This document shows positions 17,790 through 26,110 of a stretch of DNA of 64,000 nt, piece by piece. Location: assembly GCF_012985205.1 (NCBI RefSeq), contig NZ_JABEKS010000001.1, positions 1,116,001 through 1,180,000 on the forward strand, in the 5' to 3' direction. The notes under the pieces are model-generated. The model saw nothing but the letters and a program-made list of their open reading frames with translations, did no database searches and had not been told where the DNA came from. The DNA comes from Planctomonas sp. JC2975 (GTDB lineage Bacteria; Actinomycetota; Actinomycetes; Actinomycetales; Microbacteriaceae). The translations under genes and the position numbers were made by a program. Every line of letters starts with the position of its first letter. Position 1 is the first letter of the stretch.

Positions 17790-18692
17790 CTACTTCATCG
17801 TTCCCTGCGACACCGAGCCCTGGAGCTGGCGCTGGAAGAAGATGTAGACGATGAGCACCGGGATGACGGTGATGACGACTGCTGCATAGAGCGCACCGAA
17901 GTCGACCGAGTATCCGGCTTGCGATGCGAACTGCGCCATGCCCTGGGTGAGCACGTAGTTGCTCTGATCCGAGTTCAACGCCACCGGCAGGAGGAACTGG
18001 TTCCACAGGCCGAGGAAGTTGAAGATCGCTACCGCCGCCATGCCGGGAGTGGCCATCGGCAGCATCACCTGGAAGAACGTGCGCCACTCGCTCGCACCGT
18101 CCACCTGCGCCGCCTCGTAGATCTCGTCGGGGAGACCCTGGAAGAAGGAATACAGGAAGAACACCGTGAACGGCAGCGCGAACGCCACGTAAGTGAGGAT
18201 CAGGCCGGGCAGCGTGTTCAGCAGTCCGATCCCCTGCAGGATCTTGAACAGCGGAACGATCGCCAGGAACGGCGGGAAGGTGAGTCCTGCGAGCATGAGC
18301 CAGTAGATGGCCCGCGCTCCGAAGAACTTGAACCTGGCCAGCACGTACGCGCACATGGCGCCGAGGATCATGACGATCACGAGCGCGAAGCCGACCACGA
18401 TCAACGTGTTCACGAAGTAGCTGCCGATGCCCGATCCGTTCCACGCATTGACGTAGTTCGTGAAGTCGAGCTTGGCAGGAAGCGAGAACGGGTTGTCGAG
18501 AATCTGCTTCGTCGTCTTGAACGACGACATGAACACCCAGAGAAGCGGGATGGCGACGACGAGCGACCACGCGATCAGGAGCACATGCGAGGCCGTGCCG
18601 ACTGCCTTGTCGCCGGCCGACAGCTTCTGCTTGTTGGATCCCGGCTTCAGCGCACCCTTCTTCGAGGTGACGATGCTTGCTGTGGCGGTCAT
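17790..18692 (-). CDS. Sugar ABC transporter permease (MalG/NgcG type)
   Basis: A 300-residue binding-protein-dependent permease with six transmembrane helices. The EAA loop that contacts the ATPase reads EAAQVDGASEWRTFFQVMLP near residue 200. It overlaps the upstream permease by 4 bp and is the last gene of the operon. No ATP-binding subunit is encoded nearby, as usual for actinobacterial CUT1 systems that share one MsiK ATPase. The SIS and kinase genes suggest an amino sugar, possibly N-acetylglucosamine or chitobiose, as substrate (inference). Confidence 0.92.
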   Translation of the reverse strand: MTATASIVTSKKGALKPGSNKQKLSAGDKAVGTASHVLLIAWSLVVAIPLLWVFMSSFKTTKQILDNPFSLPAKLDFTNYVNAWNGSGIGSYFVNTLIVVGFALVIVMILGAMCAYVLARFKFFGARAIYWLMLAGLTFPPFLAIVPLFKILQGIGLLNTLPGLILTYVAFALPFTVFFLYSFFQGLPDEIYEAAQVDGASEWRTFFQVMLPMATPGMAAVAIFNFLGLWNQFLLPVALNSDQSNYVLTQGMAQFASQAGYSVDFGALYAAVVITVIPVLIVYIFFQRQLQGSVSQGTMK

Positions 18693-19690
18693 GACCGGCC
18701 CTCCTCTCTACCCTTGCTCAGGCGGCCGACCGTGAAGACGATCGCAGCGAAGATCAGCGTGATCACGGCGAGCACGACGCCCATCGCCGTCGCGTAGCCG
18801 AACTGGCCCTTGCGGAAGGCAGTGTTGAACAGATCCTGGCTGATCACGAGCGTCGTGTTCTTGGGTCCGCCCGCGTTCGGGAACAGCGCGGACATGTAGA
18901 CGAAGGAGTCGAGGGCCGCGATCCCCAGGTAGATGTACGCGGTCTGGATGTTGTCGCGGATGGAAGGCACCGTGATCGAGATCGCGGTGCGGAAACGACC
19001 CGCGCCATCGAGGCGGACCGCCTCGTAGATCTCGGCGGGAACGCTCTTGATGGCCGCGACGAAGAGCACCGTGTAGAAACCGATGAAACCCCAGATGATG
19101 ACCCACATGGAGGCGGGCATGGCCGTTGCCACCTCGCCCAGCCAGGCGAAGTTCTCGAAGTTCTTCAGGCCGATGGCCGTGAGGAATCCGTTCAACAGTC
19201 CTGCGCTCGGGTCGTACACCTCCGCCCAGATCAGGCCGACGACGATGGCCGGGATGCAGTACGGGAAGAACGAGACCGTGCGGTAGAACCCGGAGGCCCT
19301 GACGCCGCGGATCTGGCCCTTGCTCGGCCCGGCGACGGTGACGACGCTCGCGATGACCAGCGCGACGACGATCGTCACGAGGGGAACGACGACGCCCAGC
19401 AGGATGCAGTTGAGCACGGCCTGCATGAACGTCGAGTCTTGCGCGAGGTTCACGAAGTTCTGGAACCCGATGAAGTTCATCGTCGGGGAGAACCCGCCCC
19501 AGTCGGTGAGCGAGTAGTAGATCGCCTGGATGAACGGCCAGATCACGAAGACCAGGAAGATCACCAGGGGAAGAATCAGGAACACGGCCATGAAGCTGAC
19601 CTTGTCGAAGGTCAACTTCCGGGCGCGGCGGCGCCGGGAGGGCGGGGAGACCCGCCCTCCCGACGTCGTGGTGCTGGTTGCTTGGGTCAC
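18689..19690 (-). CDS. Sugar ABC transporter permease (MalF/NgcF type)
   Basis: A 333-residue CUT1 permease: a basic N terminus (SRRRRARKLTF), six transmembrane helices and the EAA loop EAVRLDGAGRFRTAISITVP near residue 230. It overlaps the lipoprotein gene upstream and the second permease downstream by 4 bp each, so the three subunits are translationally coupled. It forms a heterodimeric channel with the product of the next gene. Confidence 0.92.
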   Translation of the reverse strand: MTQATSTTTSGGRVSPPSRRRRARKLTFDKVSFMAVFLILPLVIFLVFVIWPFIQAIYYSLTDWGGFSPTMNFIGFQNFVNLAQDSTFMQAVLNCILLGVVVPLVTIVVALVIASVVTVAGPSKGQIRGVRASGFYRTVSFFPYCIPAIVVGLIWAEVYDPSAGLLNGFLTAIGLKNFENFAWLGEVATAMPASMWVIIWGFIGFYTVLFVAAIKSVPAEIYEAVRLDGAGRFRTAISITVPSIRDNIQTAYIYLGIAALDSFVYMSALFPNAGGPKNTTLVISQDLFNTAFRKGQFGYATAMGVVLAVITLIFAAIVFTVGRLSKGREEGRS

Positions 19691-21060
19691 TTGGATGCCG
19701 CGGCCTTATCGGAGATCGCCTGCATCTGAGTGGTGAGCGCCGCGACATCGGCCTGCCCGGAGAGGAACGCGTTCCAGATCACGAGCTGGTCGGTGTTGAG
19801 GCCGTACAGGCTGGAGAACTCCCAGTCGAAGATGTTCTGCCCGGCCTTGTCGAGCATGGTCGTCTGCGACACGAGCGCCGTCGAACCGAATCCGTCGGAG
19901 GGCACAAGGCCCTTGACGATGGTCGGCGCGAGGCGCGTCTTCGAGAAGTTCGTCGCGGAATCCTTGGAGAGCATGGCGCGCATGATCTCCTTGCCACCCG
20001 CGACGTTCTTGCCCTGGGAAGGCACGATGTACGGCTCGCCGGCAGCCGCGCGAAGCGCCTCGTAAGGCATCTTCGAGCTGCTGGTGACGGTCGGCTCTGG
20101 AGCACCGGTCATCTTGAAGCCCGACTTCGTGGCGTTCTTCATCTCGTTCTCGATCCAACCGCCCGAGGGGTAGAGGATCGCCTGCTGGTCGTTGCTCCAC
20201 TTGGCCTGCGCCGCCGTGAACTGCGTTCCGGCGCCACCGGGGATGAAGTAGCCGGCCTGGACGATCTCGGCGAGCTTGTTGAAGACATCCTGGATCGGCT
20301 TCTGCGACCAGGCGTTCTTCTCCAGGTTGTTGACCGAGTTCAGCACGTCCTCGCCACCCTCCTTGATGGCCGAGTCGAGCGCCAACGTGAGGTAGTACGT
20401 CGCGGCTTCCTTGCCCCAGACGAACAGGTACTTGCCCGCAGCCTTGGCCTTGGCACCCAGGTCGAGTGCTTCGTCCCAGGTCTTGGGCGGGGTCCAGCTG
20501 TTCTGCTCGAACAGGCTGGCGGAGTACCAGACCGCGTACACGGTCATCACATAGTTCATCGCGACGAACTTGTTGCTGAACGTGCCGGGGACCTTGACGT
20601 TCGGGTACAACGTGTCGGAGATCTTCTTGCCCTCGTAGTTGTTCGCGTCGAACACGTCGTCGAGGGTCTCGAGGCTCTTCAGAATGGTGTTGAACCCGAT
20701 CTGGTTGGCACCCGAGTTGTCGATGAGGTCCGGTGGGTTGCCACCGACGAATCGCGGCTGCAGGGACTGCGCGATGTTCGTCTGAGGCGTGACCGTGGAC
20801 GTCGTCTTCCACTTCTTGTCGACCAGCTTCGCGGCGAAGGTCACGTAGTCGTAGCCGTAGCCGCCGTTGAAGATCACCGCTTCGATCTTCGAGCTGTCGG
20901 CGATGCCGAACGGGTTGGTGGACGACTTCGTGCCACTGCTGGTGGTGCCACCGCCGCTGGAGCACGACGCGAGGCTCACCGTGATCGGGACGGCGACCGC
21001 CGCAGCGAACGCACCGCGGATGAACGTCCGCCGGTCGAGTCCTCTGTTCTCTGTGGTCAT
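19687..21060 (-). CDS. Extracellular sugar-binding lipoprotein (NgcE-like)
   Basis: A 457-residue substrate-binding protein. The N terminus carries a Tat-type pair in DRRTFIRGAF and a lipobox LASC with C33 as the lipidated cysteine, followed by a serine/glycine/threonine-rich tether. The mature domain is of the N-acetylglucosamine/chitobiose-binding NgcE type (FVGGNPPDLIDNSGANQIG region, W-rich C-terminal lobe). AAAGG lies upstream of ATG 21060. It supplies the two permeases encoded next. Assignment to the NgcE group is based on overall likeness and context. Confidence 0.82.
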   Translation of the reverse strand: MTTENRGLDRRTFIRGAFAAAVAVPITVSLASCSSGGGTTSSGTKSSTNPFGIADSSKIEAVIFNGGYGYDYVTFAAKLVDKKWKTTSTVTPQTNIAQSLQPRFVGGNPPDLIDNSGANQIGFNTILKSLETLDDVFDANNYEGKKISDTLYPNVKVPGTFSNKFVAMNYVMTVYAVWYSASLFEQNSWTPPKTWDEALDLGAKAKAAGKYLFVWGKEAATYYLTLALDSAIKEGGEDVLNSVNNLEKNAWSQKPIQDVFNKLAEIVQAGYFIPGGAGTQFTAAQAKWSNDQQAILYPSGGWIENEMKNATKSGFKMTGAPEPTVTSSSKMPYEALRAAAGEPYIVPSQGKNVAGGKEIMRAMLSKDSATNFSKTRLAPTIVKGLVPSDGFGSTALVSQTTMLDKAGQNIFDWEFSSLYGLNTDQLVIWNAFLSGQADVAALTTQMQAISDKAAASK

Positions 21061-21133
21061 GATTCGAATGCTGCCTTTCGTTTGTTTCTCTTAGGTGATG
21101 GGTGGTGCGTCGGGCGACCGGACGGTCGGGCCG

Positions 21134-21889
21134 TCAGGCGGTCCGGGTGATCCGGTCTCGATAGAGATCCTCCAATGCCTGGTTGTGCTCGTCCCCGCCC
21201 GGGATGTTCGCCGAGATGTAGACGGGCGGGGTGGCTCCCGTCTGGGCGAGGCGTTCGGCGACCGCGATGGTCAGCAGCTGGGCGATGAATGCGGCGGTGA
21301 TGGACGAGATCGCCCCGACCTTCACATCCCCTGACACCTCCAGCGTTGCGTCGCCGTACGGCGCCTTGTTGTCGATCACGACATCCGCAACATCGCGCAG
21401 TCTCAAGCCGCTCGGATGCTTCGGCTCGACCGCGTTCGTGTGCTCGAGGCTGGTCACCGCGATCACCTTGTGACCGGTCTCCTTGGCCTTGAGCGCCATG
21501 CCGACGATGGATCCGTTGACACCCGAGTTCGACGCGATGAGGAAGACGTCGTTCTCGCCGACGGGTGAGAGCTCGAAGAGCTCATCGACGACCGACGGGT
21601 CGCGCTCCAGGCCGCTTCCGCCGAGGATGTCGGCCGTTCGGGATCCGCGCAGCACGACGTCGCGCAGGGCGATCCGGTTCGTCGGGATGAGCCCACCGGC
21701 CCGTCCCGCGATCTCCATCGCGAACGCCTCCGAGTGCCCGGTGCCGAACGCCTGGAGCACACCCCCGGCAGTGACCGCCTCGACGAGGATGTCGATGGCA
21801 GGGTCGAGGGCGCCGGCATCCGCCTCGGCCGTCAACGCGTCGATGCGCGTCGCGGCCTCCTGCCGGAAGTCGTCGTAGAGGCGGGTCAT
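21134..21889 (-). CDS. SIS-domain sugar isomerase/phosphosugar-binding protein
   Basis: A 251-residue SIS protein (UPF0309-like). The sugar-phosphate loop reads FGTGHSEAFAMEIAGRAGG near residues 49-67, and a second serine-rich loop SNSGVNGSIVG near 122-132. A helical N-terminal cap precedes it. Family members isomerise or bind phosphorylated (amino) sugars. It overlaps the RpiR regulator gene by 4 bp and lies 73 bp before the binding-protein gene, so a role in processing the imported sugar phosphate is likely. Confidence 0.85.
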   Translation of the reverse strand: MTRLYDDFRQEAATRIDALTAEADAGALDPAIDILVEAVTAGGVLQAFGTGHSEAFAMEIAGRAGGLIPTNRIALRDVVLRGSRTADILGGSGLERDPSVVDELFELSPVGENDVFLIASNSGVNGSIVGMALKAKETGHKVIAVTSLEHTNAVEPKHPSGLRLRDVADVVIDNKAPYGDATLEVSGDVKVGAISSITAAFIAQLLTIAVAERLAQTGATPPVYISANIPGGDEHNQALEDLYRDRITRTA

Positions 21890-22902
21890 GCGTGCTCCTT
21901 GTCGTGGTCGTGCGTTGTGGATCGGTCGGAAGCCGCGAAGCTGCTCCGGCCCGACTCCCGTCCTGGAAGACGTCGGGCGCGGTCGGCGCGACGATGTGGC
22001 AGGACGGCGAGGGCGGATGCTGCCAGCGTCGTCGTCGTGCGCCCGAAGTTCTGCTGCGCGACGAGCAGGTAGAGCAGGTCGAGCACGAACAGCTGGGAGT
22101 GCTTGGCCGACAGGTCGTCCGGCTGCAGGAACTGCTCGTGCGCGAGCGTCACGATGTGCTCGTGGGCCAGCTGCGCCAGCGGCGAGTCGGGAGAGTTCGT
22201 GACCGCGACGGTCAGGGCGCCGGTGGACTTGGCGCGCTCGAGCATCTGGATGGTCTCCTCGGTGCGACCCGTGTTCGAGATGCCGATCGCGACGCAGTGC
22301 TCGTCCTGCAGCGACGCGCTCGTGAGCCCGGTGTGCACCTCAGGCCAGACGTGCGAGTTGATGCCGATGCGGTACAGCCGGGACTGCATCTCCTCGGCCA
22401 TGATGGCGCTGCCGCCGATGCCGTAGAGATCGACGTGGTGGCACGTGGCGACCCGGGTCGCGATGCGCTCGAGACGCACGAGGTCGATGAGGTCAGCGGT
22501 CTCGTGCAGCGACCGCGTGTGCGCGGTCAGCAGGGTGCTCATGACCTCGGTGGGCGAGTCGTCCGGTCCGAAGGCACGGCCGATGTCTTCGCTCCAGGTC
22601 TCGCGAGCGCGCTCGCGTCCCACGTCGGAGGCCACAGCGACGCGCAGTGGGACGTATCCGGAGAAGCCGATGGTGCGGCAGAACCGCGTGACCGTGGCGG
22701 GCGATGTGCCGGCCGTCTCGGCGAGTTCGGTGATGGACAGTCGCAGCGGGGCATCAGGGGACTCGAGCAGGAGTGCGGCGATTTTCGCCATTGCCTGCGA
22801 CATCTGCGGCAGTCGAGACTGAATGCGCATGCCTACTCCCGGGCCTGTGACAACGGCCTGGGCGCTGCCCTGGTCGCTCGTCAGTTCGGGTGCTGCGTTC
22901 AC
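21886..22902 (-). CDS. MurR/RpiR family transcriptional regulator
   Basis: A 338-residue regulator with an N-terminal HTH_6 domain (ITELAETAGTSPATVTRFCR, about residues 55-75) and a C-terminal SIS domain (YGIGGSAIMAEEMQSRL, SNTGRTEETIQ) that senses a sugar phosphate. It heads the amino-sugar operon and faces a sugar kinase gene, so it probably controls both. The promoter upstream (TTGATC-17-GATAAT) is well formed. A C-terminal basic tail after the SIS domain (about 35 residues) is unusual but polar. Confidence 0.92.
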   Translation of the reverse strand: MNAAPELTSDQGSAQAVVTGPGVGMRIQSRLPQMSQAMAKIAALLLESPDAPLRLSITELAETAGTSPATVTRFCRTIGFSGYVPLRVAVASDVGRERARETWSEDIGRAFGPDDSPTEVMSTLLTAHTRSLHETADLIDLVRLERIATRVATCHHVDLYGIGGSAIMAEEMQSRLYRIGINSHVWPEVHTGLTSASLQDEHCVAIGISNTGRTEETIQMLERAKSTGALTVAVTNSPDSPLAQLAHEHIVTLAHEQFLQPDDLSAKHSQLFVLDLLYLLVAQQNFGRTTTTLAASALAVLPHRRADRARRLPGRESGRSSFAASDRSTTHDHDKEHA

Positions 22903-22943
22903 GTGAAAATCCGTCTCACTTCTTCGGGGGATGGTTGAAAAGT

Positions 22944-22972
22944 ATTATCAGGACTGTTCGCTCCAGGATCAA
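22944..22972 (-). promoter_or_regulatory. Promoter of the RpiR-SIS-ABC operon
   Basis: On the minus strand TTGATC (22967-22972), a 17-base spacer and GATAAT (22944-22949) make a near-consensus sigma-70 promoter about 40 bases before the RpiR gene. The A/T-rich block TGAAAAGTATTATCA overlapping the -10 is a candidate RpiR site in the 93-bp divergent gap. Confidence 0.65.
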
Positions 22973-22995
22973 GACCCGAAATCGAAAAGCAACCA

Positions 22996-23967
22996 ATGGG
23001 AAATCTCCTCGCCGTCGACGCCGGCGGTACCTCGACTCGCGCCATCGTGCTGACGACGAGCGGCGAATGCCTCGGCTACGGCCGAGCCGGGTCCGGAAAT
23101 CCGATCTCATCAGGCACGGAACACGCCGCCCGCGAGGTGGCCTCTGCCGTGACGCTCGCGATGCACGCCGCGGGAGCCGATGCCATCGACAGCACTCCGG
23201 TGCTCGCCATGGCCGGCTCGCGGGCACACGTCTCGAGCGAATGGATTGGCGGCCCGCTCGCCGCGATCGGCGTGTCGGGCACCGTCAGATTCGAGTCCGA
23301 CCTGCTCGCGACGTTCTGCTCCGGCGCCTGGGAGGCCTTCGGATACGCGATCGTCGCCGGCACAGGTGCTGCCGCCATCCGCGTCGTGGACGGACGTCCC
23401 AATCGAGCCGCGGACGGCCTCGGCTGGCTGCTCGGGGACGATGGATCCGGATTCTGGATCGGACGCCGCGTCGTGCGCGCCGTCTCCGACCACCTCGACG
23501 ATCGCGGCCAGACGACGGCACTCACGCCGTTGCTGCTCGACATGCTCGGCATCCCGCTGGATCTGCGCATTCTCGACCCTGAGGACGGACGCGTCGAGTC
23601 GCTCAAGCACCTCGTCGACGAGGTGTACGCACTGAGGCCCATCGAGCTCGCGCGCTTCGCCCCGCTCGTCTTCGCGGCGGGCGACGATCCGCTCGCTGCC
23701 GCGATCATCGCGGATGCGCGTGCCGGCCTGCGCACGACCCTCGCCTCGATCGACTCCGCCGACGTGCGCGGTCCCGTGGTGTGCGGCGGCGGCGTGCTCG
23801 GCACCCTGGGGCTTCCCGTCGACGGACTCGCCGGTGTCACCGAGATCCGCAAGGTCGCCGACGGCGCCGTCGGCGCCGCCGTGCTCGCTCTGCGGGACAA
23901 CGGCGTGAACGTCGACCGCGAGCTGTTCGAGCGCGTGACTCGGACGCTGGCGGTGTTGCGCGGTTAG
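22996..23967 (+). CDS. BadF/BadG-type sugar kinase (N-acetylglucosamine kinase-like)
   Basis: A 323-residue ASKHA-fold kinase. The phosphate-1 motif is DAGGTSTRAIVL near residue 7; the adenosine region includes VAGTGAAAIRV and GDDGSGFWIGRRVV, and the C-terminal phosphate-2-like VCGGGVLGTLG. It is transcribed divergently from the RpiR-SIS-ABC operon, so it should phosphorylate the imported amino sugar at the cytosolic face. GlcNAc kinase activity is inferred from family and context. Confidence 0.88.
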   Translation: MGNLLAVDAGGTSTRAIVLTTSGECLGYGRAGSGNPISSGTEHAAREVASAVTLAMHAAGADAIDSTPVLAMAGSRAHVSSEWIGGPLAAIGVSGTVRFESDLLATFCSGAWEAFGYAIVAGTGAAAIRVVDGRPNRAADGLGWLLGDDGSGFWIGRRVVRAVSDHLDDRGQTTALTPLLLDMLGIPLDLRILDPEDGRVESLKHLVDEVYALRPIELARFAPLVFAAGDDPLAAAIIADARAGLRTTLASIDSADVRGPVVCGGGVLGTLGLPVDGLAGVTEIRKVADGAVGAAVLALRDNGVNVDRELFERVTRTLAVLRG

Positions 23968-24035
23968 CAGGAGCGCCTATCCGACGCGGCGCACTTCGGC
24001 TCGTCGCGCTCGCTCGGCGGGCTCCACCGACACCG

Positions 24036-25319
24036 TCAGTTCAGGTCGCGGAACTGCAGCGTCGAGACGTCGGTGACGCCGGCGGCCACGGGAGCGAACC
24101 GGGTGTAGCCCGCCTCCGCGAGGCGCTCCAGCAGCGGTTTCAGGTTCTTCACGCGCTTCTCGACCCTCACCCGTGCGCCAGAGTCAACGAGTGCTGCCTT
24201 CAGGCGGAAGAGGGTCGTCGGCTCGACGTCGCGGTCGTAGACCAGCACCACCGCGTCGGCCGCCTGCTCCTCCGGAACGTCGACGAGGTCGACGATGCGC
24301 TCGAAGCCGAGAGAGAAGCCCACTGCAGGAACATCCGTGCCGAGGAAGCGGCCGATCATGCCGTCGTAGCGGCCGCCTCCGCCGAGGGAGTATCCGAATT
24401 CCGGGTGCTGGATCTCGAAGATCGCACCCGTGTAGTACCCCATCCCGCGCACCAGGTTGTGCGAGAACACCAGCGGGGTGCCAGGGGCCACGGCGGCGAC
24501 GGCGTCACGGATCCCGTGGAGGCCTGCGTAGGCATCCATGTCGAGCCAGGCAGGCGGTGGCACCACTCCCCTGTCGAGGTTCCAGCCGTCGTCGGGAAAG
24601 CCCGACAGGCTTTCGGCGACCGCTGCGCTGTCGGCCTCGTCGACGAGGCCGAGGTCCACGAGCTCGGCGACGACGCCCTCGACGCCGATCTTGTCTTCTT
24701 TGTCGATCGTGATCATGGCCCGCTCGTAGTGGGCGTCGGCGACACCCCACGACGCGATCAGGCCGCGCAGGATGGCGCGGTGGTTGATGCGGATCGTGCA
24801 CCCGGTGAGTCCGAGCGCCTCCAGGGCGGCGATCGTCGAGGTGATGAGCTCGATCTCGGCCACCATTCCCGGCTCGCCGATGATGTCGATGTCGCACTGC
24901 ACGAACTGCCGGTAGCGACCCTTCTGCGGGCGCTCCGCGCGCCACACCGGTGCGATCTGGATCGCCTTGAAGACAGCGGGCAATGCCGCACGGTGGGTGG
25001 CGTAAAAGCGCGCGAGCGGGACCGTCAGATCGAACCGCAGACCGAGATCCGTGAGTCCTTCCAGGTCGCCGGCTGCCGCGAACTCGGCCACGGCATCCGC
25101 GCTGAGGCCGCGGCGCAGGATGCCGAACGCGAGCTTCTCGTTGTCGCCGCCGAGCCCGGAGTGCAGGCGCGAGGCATCCTCCATGACGGGCGTCTCGATC
25201 TCGTCGAAGCCCTGAGCCGCGTAGCTGGAGCGGATGACGCCCAACGCGTGCTCGCGGCGTGCCTTGTCGGCGGGGAGGAAGTCGCGCATGCCGCGGGGCG
25301 GATTCACCGTTTGAGCCAT
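24036..25319 (-). CDS. hisS: Histidyl-tRNA synthetase
   Basis: A 427-residue class II synthetase. Motif 1 lies around FDEIETPVMED, motif 2 at QIAPVWRAERPQKGRYRQF, the histidine motif at LVRGMGYYTGAIFEI, and motif 3 at VGFSLGFERI; an anticodon-binding domain follows from about residue 335. GGAGGA precedes ATG 25319. It faces the sugar kinase gene tail to tail with a 68-bp gap that shows no clear terminator. Confidence 0.97.
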   Translation of the reverse strand: MAQTVNPPRGMRDFLPADKARREHALGVIRSSYAAQGFDEIETPVMEDASRLHSGLGGDNEKLAFGILRRGLSADAVAEFAAAGDLEGLTDLGLRFDLTVPLARFYATHRAALPAVFKAIQIAPVWRAERPQKGRYRQFVQCDIDIIGEPGMVAEIELITSTIAALEALGLTGCTIRINHRAILRGLIASWGVADAHYERAMITIDKEDKIGVEGVVAELVDLGLVDEADSAAVAESLSGFPDDGWNLDRGVVPPPAWLDMDAYAGLHGIRDAVAAVAPGTPLVFSHNLVRGMGYYTGAIFEIQHPEFGYSLGGGGRYDGMIGRFLGTDVPAVGFSLGFERIVDLVDVPEEQAADAVVLVYDRDVEPTTLFRLKAALVDSGARVRVEKRVKNLKPLLERLAEAGYTRFAPVAAGVTDVSTLQFRDLN

Positions 25320-25447
25320 TCCTCCATTCTTCCAGGGCAGAAGGAGTGCCACTCCCCCGGGCGCGCCCGTCCCGGATGCATCGCGCGTGTTCTGCGGACA
25401 GCTCCCGGGCACCCGGCCCATACCCTCCGTTCAGCGGTGAAGGCGCC

Positions 25448-26020
25448 TCACGGACGCGGACGGAGTCCGTCGACTGCGATCTCGAGCGCGAACCCGGCGC
25501 GATCGGAGGGAAGGCGTCGCTGGGCCTCGATCACGCCCGCGAGGAGCGCGTGCAGGTCGGCGACCGTGAGATCGGCCCGCACCTCACCGGATGCCTTCCC
25601 CCGTTCGAGCAGCTCGCCGAGCGCCGTCGACAGCCTCGCGCCGGCGCGCGCTCCGTCATCGCCGAGCGCCGCACCGCCGAGTGCCGATGTGAGCACGAGG
25701 TTGTGTGCCGCCTCGAGGGTCAGATCGGCCACGAACGCGTAGAACGTCTCGCCAGGATCGTCGGATGCCGCGCACCGCTCCGCACGATCTGCCAGGCCGT
25801 CGAGACGGTCGGCGACCACGGCCGTGATCAGGGCTTCTTTCGTCGAGAAGTGCCTGTGCACAGTGCCGGCACCGACGCCGGCGCTGGCCGCGATCGTGTC
25901 GAGCGGAACGTCGGCGCCGTAGGCCGCGAAGGCCTCCTTCGCGGCCTGCAGCACACGCTCGCGGTTGCGCTTGGCGTCCGCGCGGAGCGGCCTCTCATCG
26001 ACGGGTTTCGCGGTACCGAT
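25448..26020 (-). CDS. TetR family regulator with a probable ATC start
   Basis: A regulator of about 190 residues. The TetR helix-turn-helix reads PLDTIAASAGVGAGTVHRHF near residues 39-58, followed by a helical effector domain. AAGGAGG (26026-26032) sits five bases before an in-frame ATC at 26020, while the only in-frame ATG (26071) has no ribosome site and lies inside an operator and upstream of the predicted transcript start. I therefore place the start at ATC 26020; a conventional reading would use 26071. It faces an NmrA-like gene and should repress both. Confidence 0.85.
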   Translation of the reverse strand: MGTAKPVDERPLRADAKRNRERVLQAAKEAFAAYGADVPLDTIAASAGVGAGTVHRHFSTKEALITAVVADRLDGLADRAERCAASDDPGETFYAFVADLTLEAAHNLVLTSALGGAALGDDGARAGARLSTALGELLERGKASGEVRADLTVADLHALLAGVIEAQRRLPSDRAGFALEIAVDGLRPRP

Positions 26021-26030
26021 GACGACCTCC

Positions 26031-26085
26031 TTGTAAACGGGGCGCTCGCCCCGTATCTTTAACCGGGGCATTCGCCCCGTTTCAG
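26031..26085. promoter_or_regulatory. Divergent promoters with two TetR operators
   Basis: For the plus strand TTGTAA (26031-26036), a 17-base spacer and TATCTT (26054-26059) form a promoter; the spacer holds the perfect dyad ACGGGGCGCTCGCCCCGT (26037-26054). For the minus strand CTGAAA (26080-26085), 17 bases and TTAAAG/TAAAGA form the mirror promoter, whose spacer holds the related dyad CGGGGC-ATTC-GCCCCG (26064-26079). Each promoter is thus blocked by one operator copy. Confidence 0.8.
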
Positions 26086-26110
26086 CATCGTTTCCAGCAT
26101 AGGAGGAATC

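Noticed and set aside
26021-26071. Residues 1-17 of the longer TetR reading
   Set aside because: They are translated from operator and promoter DNA, and the ribosome site lies after them.
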